Assembly (NCBI GenBank): GCA_018907035.1
Contig: JACCIC010000096.1
Location: 1,746,501-1,810,500, forward strand
Reading direction: 5' to 3'
Length of the DNA: 64,000 bases
From: Sycobia sp. Sy_11
Taxonomy: Eukaryota; Arthropoda; Insecta; Hymenoptera; Epichrysomallidae
The notes under the pieces were generated by a model that did no database searches, had not been told where the DNA came from, and saw only the letters and a program-made list of their open reading frames with translations. Position numbers and translations under genes: made by a program. Shown piece after piece: positions 1 to 11,542 of the stretch; the stretch's first letter is position 1, and the number at the start of each line of letters is the position of its first letter.

Positions 1-449
1 AGGAAAAATATAAAAGACGTATAATAGATTTATCAATTATTATTTTTCATATTATTCAAGTATCATAAACTAACAACTGTAATATTTTCACTGTGCAAAT
101 AAATACTCTGAATTTTAATCCCATAAATGATCGAGATCTAATTATATTCTATTCAAAATTATTAATAAATTTTTCAATATAAAACCCGAATACCAACTTT
201 CTCTTGAAAAAGATATAGATGTACTATGAGAATCTTGAGCTGGCAGCTTATCGAAAATTCTATGCGCGGCGCTCCAACAGTTTTGTCAGGCTGTTGTCCA
301 AGTTTTAATGCGGAGTCATCCAAAACTCCAGACAGACAAGAGCTCTATGACCGTTTTCGCGCGCTTGTTTCTCACAGTTCGCAGTTTGTTCATCAGAAAT
401 TAGGGAGAAGTATGACAAACATATTAAAGAGCCGCATATTATGTGACAT

Positions 450-507
<58 letters not shown>

Positions 508-2375
508 ATCTGTGTGAGTGTGCGTGCGTGTTTGTATAAACAACACTAAATTTATTCCAATTTATATTATGAAAAACGTGTAAAAGGTTGGATTTGAATA
601 TCGTTTAAGCCGTCGACAAGACAAAACGAGTTTATAATTTAGAGCCGGAAAGATCCATTTAATAGTGTAGTTCAACCATACTGGGATGAAACACTGTTTC
701 AATTCTCCATCTAAATCATATCGTCTCCATTTTTTCGAGGTGAAAGTAAAGAAAATTAACGACAATACGTACCTCTGATTGCGAGAAACCAACTATATCT
801 TTTGTTATATCTCGTCGTCGAAATTGGAATCTTATTAAAATATATGCAAGGAATTTCGTATACAAATATGGTAAACTATTTAACAACAACGAAAAAACTT
901 GTGATAGATATAATTTAAGGAGTATCTGTGCAAAAGTATTTGATAGCGTAACATGTACTATATGTTTGAATTATTTAGGGATCCTTATATTTCAGAAACA
1001 TTTATATGGACGGATTAATATATACTATGTTTGAAGAAAACACCATAAGCGAGCGTAAATATTGTTTCACAATTATTAGATATAAAAAGGTTTATGTTGA
1101 AAACCATAAGAATCTAACTTGTGATTATAATTTTAAGTACATGTATTACGATCTTTTGACGATTTTGAATAAGTTTTATAAAGTATAAAATGTTGCTTCG
1201 AAAGCTTCATTTTCAATGTTGCCATTTAGAAAATGACCTCGTCTCCTCGTTAAAATGTATTAAAACTTCTTCGTCGTCTCCCTAAAAGTCGAATGATGAT
1301 CCATCTGTTTTTTATGACTTTTTTTATTTTGCATAAGTTTCCGATTTTTATAAATATCTAGGAATTTTTATACTTGTTATTTAGGATAACTATAATTTAA
1401 CTGACAACTACTCTTGTACATATATGGGTTGCTGTCATTTTTTATTGAAGATTAGATATCCGATCGAAGCTCATATACTTTATATATTAATGATTGGTAA
1501 AAATGCATAGTTTTATACTGGACTTATTAATATTTGAAAGCTGGCCAAAGCTTGCCAAGAAATTCGAATTTTCCAAATTTTTCAAAATTTTCCTACTTTT
1601 CGTCTGGAACACAAGAAAAGATACTATGTGGAAATTTTAGAAAATATGATATGAATTATTATATGTTAAACTAAGTCTACAAAAAAAACTTTGATTGAAT
1701 GTTCTTACAAAGTAGTGGCATATCCATCTCACTAATAAAAATTTGACTCTATAAACAAATAATACTATTTCAAATAGCCTCGATGAGCACCTTTAAATAT
1801 AGTTAGTATACATTTTGAAAATCTAGACAGCACAATTAATTTAAACGTATGTTAAGGCAATCTGCAAAAAGTGCATTTTCTACAATTTTATTCTATTATT
1901 TATTTTAAATAAATAAAATTCTATAAGAAACATTTTTCTATTTAATATCGTATCCTCTTAGTAACGAATTATGATTTTTTTAATTAAAATAATAGCTAAT
2001 GTGATAATTATCTATACGAGCAAGTGATATTAGATTGCTAAAACGTTTAGTATTAAAAATTAATAGAGATATTTACATTAATCAAAACTATACCATCGTT
2101 ATACTTTCATCGGGGTGCCAAGCAACGACAATAACATAGTAAGTATCAACAAAGACGGCATAACCTTTTACAGTACTGACATTATAAATTATTTATAATA
2201 ACGCAACATAATAAGTAAGCTAGAAATTCAATTCACAAATAATGGAAAAATTATCTATTCATTCTAATATAAAATATTTTTATTCATTTAAATTAAATTA
2301 ATTTTTCAGGTTAATAAGTACATAGTAAAAAATATTTACAAAGTTTTTTAACAAAATAGATTTATTACAGTGTAA
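1..2375. other. Noncoding, AT-rich, no gene recognised
   Basis: No reading frame in this stretch has a recognisable domain. Two short frames were inspected, 1006-1188 on the plus strand and 562-792 on the minus strand. Neither resembles a known family nor has convincing splice sites. The main structure is a (CT)n tract near position 452. The last bases run directly into the start of the ionotropic receptor, and a pyrimidine stretch followed by CAG at about 2305-2310 could be a splice acceptor for a 5' UTR exon of that gene. This is a possibility only. Confidence 0.5.
452..502. repeat. (CT)n microsatellite
   Basis: Uninterrupted CT dinucleotides, about 25 units. They create an artificial Leu-Ser frame on the plus strand that should not be read as a gene. 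Confidence 0.97.
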
Positions 2376-4151
2376 ATGAAAAGAGTAAAGATGAATTTAC
2401 TAGTTCTAGTCTTAAATATGTACATTGTCGTTAATGGCGCAAAAGAAAATTGGCTTGATTACTTTTCAAACCAAATTACATGTCATTTACAGCCTTATCA
2501 AACAACAATTTTTATAGCTAGTGGTAGTGAAACGGAAAAGAAGAAGATGCATTTTATTTTACAAGAAATAACTAAACGAACTCCAAGTATGTTAGTGAAT
2601 ATTGACGAATCATCGTTTCATATCAGTAAAAAATTTCTAAATTCACCAATATTCAAAAGTTTGAAACATGAATCGCTGAATATAATTTTTCATTCACGAG
2701 ATTATGAAGGAACTTGTTTGATAATAGATTTCATTTCGAAATTTTCTGGGAAAAAAATGCGACCCCGCTGCATCGTTATTACATTTGACCAAGATTTGCA
2801 TTCGATCAGCAACACCAAAATGATGCTGAAATTCGCATGGTCAAAAAAGTTTTTAGATTTTTCTATCCTAGAAGTTAAGTCGTGGAAATATATTGTAGAT
2901 ACTGATGTTGTTATACATATGTTTAATCCATTCTTGGATAAGATTAATACCCTGTATTTTCATAGCGATACACAAATGTTTCCTTCAAAATTGCAAGACG
3001 TAAATAAATATCCACTAAATATATATTATATACATACGCCACCAGTAATAGTAGAATATAAATATCCAAATGGTACAATTTATGTAGATGGACAATTTTA
3101 TAGGCTGTTAGAATTTATCGGTAGTTCACTTAATTTTAAGTTATGTTTCAAAAACTTAGGTGAACCCAATCGTTCCATTCAGGTCATTAATGAAATGATG
3201 GAAAAATTTGCAGATAAAGATAAAATGAACATGATGCTAAATATGGCTAGTTTGAACTCAGAAATGAATGCAGCCATCAGACTGATTGAATATGAATTCG
3301 AAGAATTGGTTGCTGTAGTACCAATGCAACGTAAATATACAATAACGATACCAAAGTTTATACTGCTTTATGTATTCGTCCTTCCATCAATCATTTTTGG
3401 TTTAACTTACATACTAAAAAAAGTAAAAATTATAAAATATAATTGGAATATCATGGATATTATCCAAATTCTACTTAATATACCCTTAATTTCGAATTCA
3501 TCACATGTTCGGAATAGATTTATCTTTCTCATGATTATTTTACTATCCGTGATAGGTGCGGAGAAGTTTTATTCTAGAATATTAGATATTAGTTTTAATA
3601 CTATCGGTTCTTCATTCAACAGTATTGATGATCTAGTGAAATCAGGCCTTCCTCTTGCGATACATCCATTTCATTACGGACGCCTTTTTAGAAATAATAC
3701 TGATGATCAGATCCAAATCCTGCAGCCTATAACCTCTACTACATTAAATATGACAGAATGCTTTGAAAAATTGACAGTGCTGAAAAATATAATTTGTATT
3801 GAAGTTTTGTATACTTACATGGAAGTTCACTATAAATCACATGATGCTACCATTCAAACCGCGAAACCACATCTTCTATCGAGTTGCCTAGGATTTGTAT
3901 TTGAACCTGGATCACCCTACATTGAAAGGGTTGGTCAAATTGTTCGCAGAATTTATGAATCAGGAATTAATAAAGTATTGACGAAAGAAACGAAATTAGC
4001 TCATGAAAAGCATTACAATGCTCAGAATAGATTACCGGACAATAGAATAATAAGTAAAATTATATTAATTTTAATTGCTGGATACATTATTTCCTCTATT
4101 TTATTTATCTCAGAATTAATTACAAACGTAATCTTGCTATGCAGAAAATAA
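2376..4151 (+). CDS. Divergent insect ionotropic receptor (IR), single exon
   Basis: A 591-residue open frame without introns. Residues 6-22 form a signal peptide, MNLLVLVLNMYIVVNGA, and the ATG at 2391 is an equally good start. There is no full-length amino-terminal domain as in iGluRs; a shorter variable N-terminal region leads to the S1 lobe at about residues 214-256, with the IR-type pattern P-P-V-I ... YVDGQFYRLLEFI ... LNF. M1 lies at about 325-348 (FILLYVFVLPSIIFGLTYIL), the pore and M2 at about 365-403, and the S2 lobe at about 405-545, ending in FVFEPGSPYIERVGQIVRRIYESG. M3 lies at about 557-581 (IILILIAGYIISSILFISEL). This order is that of insect chemosensory IRs, whose usual length is near 550-650 residues, so the gene looks complete. 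The canonical glutamate-binding residues of iGluRs are not obvious, as in most divergent IRs. These proteins are dendritic-membrane cation channel subunits for odour, taste, temperature or humidity, normally working with a co-receptor such as IR25a, IR8a or IR76b. The ligand and subfamily cannot be read from sequence. No neighbouring paralogue was seen. Confidence 0.85.
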   Translation: MKRVKMNLLVLVLNMYIVVNGAKENWLDYFSNQITCHLQPYQTTIFIASGSETEKKKMHFILQEITKRTPSMLVNIDESSFHISKKFLNSPIFKSLKHESLNIIFHSRDYEGTCLIIDFISKFSGKKMRPRCIVITFDQDLHSISNTKMMLKFAWSKKFLDFSILEVKSWKYIVDTDVVIHMFNPFLDKINTLYFHSDTQMFPSKLQDVNKYPLNIYYIHTPPVIVEYKYPNGTIYVDGQFYRLLEFIGSSLNFKLCFKNLGEPNRSIQVINEMMEKFADKDKMNMMLNMASLNSEMNAAIRLIEYEFEELVAVVPMQRKYTITIPKFILLYVFVLPSIIFGLTYILKKVKIIKYNWNIMDIIQILLNIPLISNSSHVRNRFIFLMIILLSVIGAEKFYSRILDISFNTIGSSFNSIDDLVKSGLPLAIHPFHYGRLFRNNTDDQIQILQPITSTTLNMTECFEKLTVLKNIICIEVLYTYMEVHYKSHDATIQTAKPHLLSSCLGFVFEPGSPYIERVGQIVRRIYESGINKVLTKETKLAHEKHYNAQNRLPDNRIISKIILILIAGYIISSILFISELITNVILLCRK

Positions 4152-4152
4152 A
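4147..4152 (+). promoter_or_regulatory. Possible polyadenylation signal overlapping the IR stop codon
   Basis: An AATAAA hexamer overlaps the TAA stop of the receptor gene. A second AATAAA lies at about 4322-4327 and is a more conventional position for the signal. In this AT-rich background such hexamers are common, so either is weak evidence. Confidence 0.3.
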
Positions 4153-7100
4153 TATAAATAGTTTCCAAGAGTGATTTATTATATAAATTTTTTATCTGTT
4201 TATTATGTATTACGAAATGAGATTTATTATACAAAAATAACTTTTAGATTTATTTGATGAATTGTCCGCAATCATTAATATTTAAAATTCAGAAACATTA
4301 CTAATTGTACAAAAAATTATTAATAAATTTAATATATAACCAATGATAAATATCATTCTTTGATACGTATACATTTATTGATCACTATTTATGAATTAAT
4401 AGATAGATTATTTATGATCGCGAATTAGGTCACTAACTTTCAAAAGACTAAATATCGTGAAGAAGTTTTCCGTATTCGTATAGCCAATTTACTAAAATAG
4501 TGTTATTAAATAAAAGTAACAGTTAATGACTAAAATTAATTCATGTTTACTTTTTGACGAATAACAAATGAACAAATTAAGAATTTTTCATTTTTAAACA
4601 TTTACAGGAAATTATCTTAACTTCGACTCATACAACTTCACCACACTAATTTACTTTGATTTCTGTCATATAAGTAAATGATTCTTACATAATTCAATAC
4701 TGCAAATTTACTTAGTTTTACTACTTTCAGCGTTTTCTACAACCTGAACACTTTATCAATGGCTATTAAATATTTTGATAATTGCTCTATATATTCTACT
4801 AGTATTAGGTCAATCTAAAAATAATATGGCATTAAAATATAAAATATAAGAATTATAACAGTAAAATATAACTATTAATATATCAATTGATAGACAATAT
4901 TAAAATATAGTGTAAAATTTCTAAGGGTAGTACATGTTAACCAGCTTTGGACGTTGATCTATCCCTAAATCGATATATTAGATACTAAAGATTCAATTCT
5001 TGTAGTCTTGTCTAGACTACACTGAAGCCATCTAAATTTTCAGACTTAGTAAACTAAAAATAATATCCATACCAGCTATTGCATATACATATTCGTTGAA
5101 ACTAATATTTTAATGAAATTAATGTCCAATTTAGAGTTATACAGCTGGTAGTATAGTAAAGTATCTGAAGATGTTAGCTTTTGAAGAGGTTATTAATTGT
5201 TTACAATTCAAGAAAAAATATTTTTTTAACTGCAAACTGGAGTAATAATTAGATAAACGTTCCTAATTTGAAATCCTTTAGTTAACTAAAGCAAAATAAA
5301 TAAATAAGTTACAATTAAAATAAATAAAATCTAAATAATATTAATAAAAACTAAAAGGAGTAAAATTTATTCGCTTCGATTAATATTTTATTTTGAAATA
5401 CTAGAATGCTTGAAACATTTTTAGATTTAAATACAAATATTAATACCTACTAATTTATTATAACAAAGAGTTCACATGAATTTTAATATTTTTCTGATTT
5501 TATATCTTGATATTTAAATTTTAGAATATTAAATTTTATTTGTGTTATTTACAAATTCTTGCATCGATTGAATGCATCTCAATTAAGCTAATCGAATGAG
5601 TATTTAATTTATATTTAGTATTCATAAGTAGGCTTCTCGACAGTAAAAATCATCCACTGATATGGCAACAATCGAAGTAAATTAGTTGGGTCAAATTCCG
5701 TGAATGAAAGTTGGGATACTCTCCTTGATAGCCAAAATTCTCACTGAGAACTATCCTCATCGTTTGATGTTCGATATATTTAGAAATATGGAGCATAATA
5801 ATTTGTTTCTTCATTTATTCAGTAATAAAAAGGTGTACCATTCGTACGTCTAAATAAAACCCATTTATTCGCTCATTTTCATTTAGCATAATTCTATAAT
5901 TCACAATGCTTTAATAGTACTGTCTTTTAAAAATAAAGCTACTCTTTTAACTGATTCAATTATCAAAGATGCTGATATTAGATTAATTCTGAAATGCAGT
6001 GTGTTGGACCAATTATTTACCAGAACAATGAATAAATACAACATTAAGTTCTAAAATAAATCATATAGCATTCACATCAGATCCGGCAGTTAATTAAGTT
6101 GAAAGGAATACCAAAGATCAAAACAAAATGCTCTGTTAAAATATTAGCATACAGTTTTCACCGTTTGAGTGAAAAATATAAAAATCGCACTATTTAAAAT
6201 ATATTATTTATAAATATTACATTCTTTCAAAATAATGTTAATCATTTCTATAATTAATGTGTACTATACATTTTTGCAAAGGTTCGATCAAATTTGCTAA
6301 TTGGTGTAGAAATAGGATCATTTTGAGTTTACACATCCAATTTTAGACGACTTATTGTTTCCATTTGCAACTTGGTATAGTCATAGATTTTTATGAAATG
6401 AAGGAAAGGGTTACATTACATCAGGTAAATTGTCTCAAAAAATAAGTAGCGTTAATCATCCCTTCTAGAACGCATAATAATCAATTCATGCGATCATACA
6501 ATACCACCGTGTATGCCAAAATGCCATTCCGATATTCTAGGTATTATATTGAAATCATGTATAGTGAAATATGTGTTTTATCGTGATATTGCTGAAATTT
6601 TTTTTGATTATTACATTACAACTAATATAAAATATATTAAACTTTAAATGAATCGAAAAAAGCGGATATTAATCGTATGATCAATAAATATTATGCATGT
6701 TGGCGCTCTGACCACCCGTATATTCTTAGATTCTTATATTTTGTAATCAATTGTTCTTTTACATTAAAAGTCGGTATGTATTATAGGAATTATTAACCAT
6801 CTGAATTTCAAATTCAAATGAATCTTTTTTTAATGAAAACGTTTACCTCCTTTGGTCTTGGATTCGAAGAAAGAGTATAACATTCAAAGCAAAAAAGTTC
6901 TAATCAACATACATCCAGAAATATATAATTGCTATAATTACATTATTTAGGTAAGGCATCAACAGTCAACCGAGTTAAATTTCATGATACTTGAATTGAG
7001 AACATCTATGAAATGATACATATTCAAATAGACCTCCATTAGAAATTTTTACCTTAAAACTTCGTTATTTATTTGTCTGGAACTTCAAAAGTAACTTATT

Positions 7101-7812
7101 TTCTTAAATCTAAAGATTATACAGTATATACAGTGTCGCTAAGATGATTGTCTAAGGTAATATATTAAAATTCCTTGGGGAACATTGTATGTATAAGTTG
7201 TAGAAAGTAATATGTAACAGTGCCATTGTACTTGAGCTGATCATGGCATCTGAGAGTTTAGTAAACATAGATATTGAAACATTATAGGGGAATTTCTATT
7301 CAGTGGGTCAACCACGATATATCATTAAAAAGTTGAGCAAAAAGTATCTGCAAAAAATACTGACACTTATAGCTTATTTCATCCCTTTATTTATGGAAGC
7401 TGCGCGAAAGTTTTCATTCGTTTTCTCAATTACCAAGTCCACGAACGATAACCAAATTTCATACGTTATGGATTCTTGATGAAGTACATATTTCAAGATA
7501 GATTCACTAATGTACGAAACGCCTATTCACATTTTTATGTAACTCTTCCATTCTAATCTTAATGTGTCATATCATTATGAATTACCAAGGAAATATCGTT
7601 ATGAAATTCACTTAGAATTATAATTGTAAGTAAGACAATACCAAGTCGTATAAATAAGAAAATAATTGGTCTCAAAATTTAATTATTTTTTTAAACATGT
7701 AATATAATTTTATAAACAGCAACTAAATATTCCTCTAAATCATGTTTACAAGTACATAAATGTATTAACATAAACGAATTTTCAATATACGAATATTGCT
7801 GTGTTATTACAG
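4152..7812. other. Noncoding AT-rich stretch
   Basis: About 3.7 kb between the receptor gene and the 3' end of the retrotransposon. Composition is strongly AT-rich with no frame of note. No long microsatellite, no receptor paralogue and no transposon terminal repeat was recognised. Degraded transposon DNA is possible but was not identified. Confidence 0.5.
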
Positions 7813-9285
7813 TTTTTTTTTTATTTAAGCTTTATCAACCCTGTGAAGGATTATTTAGCTACATTTAGAATATAATTACAGACTTTCGTGTGTTACATAT
7901 ACACTACATATATTCGTGCGTTATGATACATGATTTCCTTTACATTTTTTTTAAAGATTTAAATCGCATTTTTTTTAAAAATTTACATAATATTTTACAT
8001 GTACTTGGTGACGACAGTAATAAGCGACTTTTCGAAGGGAGAAACATGTTTTTATTACTTAGCATATGTATTAATTCCTCTCGCTGTTCATCGTATTTTG
8101 GGCATTGCCAAATTATATGATCCAGATCCTCATATTGATCACCGCATGAGCAATGAGAATTTTTTACTACCTATATTCGAACAAGTAACGCAGCTGCATT
8201 GTAGTGATTCGATCTGCATCGATTTATCGAAACTATGAATTTTCGGCTAAGCTTGATATTTTGATACCACGGAGTACTGTTTTTATTGTAAAAATATTGA
8301 AAATATTCTTTGCCTTTTTCTTGGCCCTGTTGCACTACAATACGATCTATATTTTCTTTTGCTTGCTGTTTAAATTTATATCGGTAATCTATAAATGGAA
8401 TTTTATATATATATATATGTTCAGGCTCCTGACAAGTGGCTGATTTAGCTAAAACATCAACCTTTTCATATTCTTCAATCCCTTTATGCGCTGGAATCCA
8501 TATTAGTTTTAATTTTTTATTGTTTTTACACTTTTTTCGAAAATGAAGTATTTTTTGCTTTATTTTATATATTATATCTGGTGTTTTAATATTAATTTTA
8601 TTTGAATTTCATTTCATTAGCACGCTAAGGGAGTCAGTGAAAATGAGAATGTTGCGATCTATATTTTTTAATGCTATTTCTAGCGCAACGTTAAGAGCGA
8701 TGCTCTCCGCCGTTAAATAGATATTTCTTTATATAAGCCTCGTTTGATGTATTTGTTTATATTTTCACTCAGACAGGCTGAGCCAACTGATGGTGCATCT
8801 TTCATTTTACTTCCATCGGTAAAAATGGCTATGGCATTTTCGATTGATATTAACTTCTGCAGTTCTGAGTTTGGATTTTTATGGTTTTGAAGTCGAACTC
8901 CTAGTTCTGTTTCATATTGAATTGTTGTTGTTAATGTTTCATAATCTGTTTGGTATATGCTGTATTTCTCGTGAGAGTCCAAGAACTGAACATGGGGGAG
9001 AATTTCATCTATACAGCTGTATAAAATGCTTCTGTTTTCTTTTGCAGTGTTAACATTTCTGTTATGGATTTTATGTACAGTTTTTGTTATTAATAAGTTT
9101 GAGTTTGATAAGATTTTCGATAAGTAGCTTAAACATAAATATTTAGCTCTGTCTTGTAAGAGCATTAGTTTGGATTCCGCAATTAAAATATTTGTCGGTG
9201 TGCTAAGACGATAGCCTAGTGCGTATCTAACTGCTTGATATTGAATTTTCTCAATTATTATTACAGTTTTATCACAGTCATTCAT
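7813..9285 (-). mobile_element. Non-LTR retrotransposon (LINE), 5'-truncated and decayed 3' end
   Basis: The element reads on the minus strand from about 9285 down to a T-run at 7813-7822, which is the poly-A tail in element orientation. It contains the C-terminal part of ORF2: the region after the reverse transcriptase fingers/palm, a complete but broken RNase H domain and a CCHC-type knuckle. The reverse transcriptase catalytic core, endonuclease and ORF1 are missing, so this is a typical 5'-truncated insertion. The domain order (RT, RNase H, cysteine-rich tail) fits jockey/I/R1-like clades; the exact clade cannot be set by eye. It is inactive because of several frame breaks. Confidence 0.88.
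7940..9285 (-). pseudogene. Remnant ORF2 tail: RT thumb, RNase H and CCHC knuckle
   Basis: From 9285 to 8713 one open frame gives 190 codons with IEKIQYQAVRYALGYR (thumb region) and AIFTDGSKM, the first RNase H catalytic Asp. Near 8713-8740 the frame shifts by one base. The next frame carries TAESIALNVALEIA (catalytic Glu) and ILIFTDSLSVL (second Asp), followed by an in-frame TGA near 8615. Further on come LIWIPAHKGIEEYEKVDVLA (catalytic His) and then a frame break at the short TA tract near 8402-8421. PWYQNIKLSRKFIVSINRC and the knuckle CSCGDQYEDLDHIIWQC follow, with at least one more shift. A natural stop, TAA, is at 7942-7940. All RNase H catalytic residues can still be seen, so decay is moderate. 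The product would have served target-primed reverse transcription of the element; this copy cannot encode it. Confidence 0.85.
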
Positions 9286-9707
9286 AAATCATATTGAATT
9301 ATTCGCTATTTTCTCACCAAGATAGAATACTTCTCTATCATATTATCATTTTAAATATAGCTTGTACAATTCTACTGTTATGATTATTGACACGTACCTA
9401 GTTGTGCATAGAAATTTTCAAATTTCTATCTTTATCTCTTCGAGTAAAAAGTCATTTGGCTACGTCTTCTTTACTCAAACTATTTCTAGACTTCGAGAAA
9501 AATATCCACTTTTCTCGCCTCATTATCGTTCCTAACAGTTCTCCCAAACGCCTCTATAGGCTTTCACACTTGCCTTTTCCATTCTCGGGAATTTGGCCAG
9601 CTGCACTTAAATCCGCACACAGACGTATTTGAACACTTATGCGGTGGCTCGGGCCGCTTTTGGACTAAGCTCATTGTCCGATGAAGCTTCCCCAGCTGAG
9701 AGAAAAC

Positions 9708-9711
<4 letters not shown>

Positions 9712-9788
<77 letters not shown>
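9712..9788. repeat. Compound (TA)n-(GA)n microsatellite
   Basis: About 20 TA units (9712-9751) are followed after a few bases by about 17 AG units (9755-9788). The tract produces mirror-image artificial frames on both strands. Confidence 0.97.
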
Positions 9789-9793
<5 letters not shown>

Positions 9794-10031
9794 AGGTGGT
9801 CGGGAAGGAGGGAAGATAGAGTACAGCAGGAGAACGTTCGCGTTCTAAATCACGAAGGCTATCTTGCTGGGAGGAGGGTTGGACCAGCTTAACTAACAAT
9901 GAGCCCGCGACCCGCGAAAGCGTCGCTTATTATCTTTCGACTAGCTTTATCTTGCCACCGCCACTTAGCTCTTCTCTCTCCCTCCCTTCGTCCCTCAGTC
10001 CCTGCTGTCCCCCTCTCTTGTTGACTCTCTT

Positions 10032-10063
<32 letters not shown>

Positions 10064-11498
10064 ATCCTTATGTCCTCCTTTCTCTACCATTCCATTATAA
10101 CTCTCTTCTCTAGTTTTCTTTCTATTTTACACTCTCTCCCTCTCTATGTGCTCTGTTTCATGCTTTACGCTGAGTTCTTATGCGAAAGTTCTTGTGTTGT
10201 GTTCTTGATGGCTTGTTGCTCATTAGCCTCAATGTTTGTTTCTTATTTCGTTCTTTTTTATAGCACAGGTTTGTCTGTAGCCGAGATTCAGCTTGCAAGC
10301 TTTTATCTGAGCTAGATTTTTCCATGTTTTGCATAAACGAGAGATAGATATATAGATAGATATTTATTTGTGTAAACTTGATATTATCATTATACCCACA
10401 GATACACGAATATACGCGCGCGCGTGCACATACACACATATATTATTCTAACAATCCATGATATGTAAATATATTTCACAATGAATTCATTTAGAGCTTA
10501 AAGGAGTCATTACTTAAATTTAAGCATATTTTTATTTTAAAATTAGGTTCAAATGGATCGACAAGTTAATAAAAAAATATTTTAAAGAGAGAGAGAGAGA
10601 GAGAGAGAAAGAAAAAGGTTTCAATTTATTCTAATTTAGGTATAATCCTGTTTGCCGAACATAAACAAATTATATCGATAAATAGCAATAAATATCTCTG
10701 TATGTCTATATATACCGTACGCATAATAAATATTAAATCAAATAAGAATTAACACACAAGGAATAGGTATATATTATTATTCTTATTATAAATGAAAATA
10801 GATCATACAATATAACGAAAAAGTGAACAATATTAATAAGCAGGACTAATATATAGATAAATAGATTGTACATGTAGAGAATATTATGTAATTATAATAC
10901 AATAGTATATAGTATATATATTGTAAATTTTTACTCTGCATTAAGTGTCAATCCCAAGTACTGCGTACCAATTATGCCAATCAATATCCTCTTTTTGACT
11001 AAAGAATATGCGAAGATGACTCTTAAACAGGTCAAAGTTTTCATAAGATTTAGGAATATCGGACAAGTTATTAATTAAACCGAACATTGGAAGCTGAAGG
11101 AACTATGAAGAGCCTCAGTTCTGCACACCTTAAAGTTAATCAAAGGCGAAACTCGGTGAAATGAAAAGCGTTTCCAGTGACGCTCTTGTTAAGATGAATA
11201 AAATCAAGTAAATAGCTGGGAAATAGGGTGTTAACAGTTAGGTGGTTAACAGTTTTGTATGCAAGTATCGTTGGATAATTACGTCTATAAACAACAGTTA
11301 CGGCAATATTATCAAAAAGAAATCTAACGCACACGTTCTGTAATATTCAAAGTTCGCTCGAACGAGTTTTCTCAGTTCGGCCAAAAAAAAACTTTCAGCA
11401 AGTCTTTTCTTGAATGCGAATGCAAGAGAATGACGTTAGTGGCGTAAAGTTTAAAGTGCCAGAATAACATTTACAAATAATACTCCCGACGTGGCGAA

Positions 11499-11502
<4 letters not shown>

Positions 11503-11540
<38 letters not shown>
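11503..11540. repeat. (GA)n microsatellite
   Basis: About 19 uninterrupted AG units in AT-rich noncoding DNA. Confidence 0.96.

Positions 11541-11542
<2 letters not shown>

Noticed and set aside
226..549. 107-codon plus-strand frame ending in Leu-Ser repeats
   Set aside because: Its second half is a translation of the (CT)n tract; the first half has no domain or conserved pattern.
9564..9899. Overlapping frames on both strands rich in Ile-Tyr and Arg-Glu/Leu-Ser
   Set aside because: Mirror artefacts of the TA/GA microsatellite.
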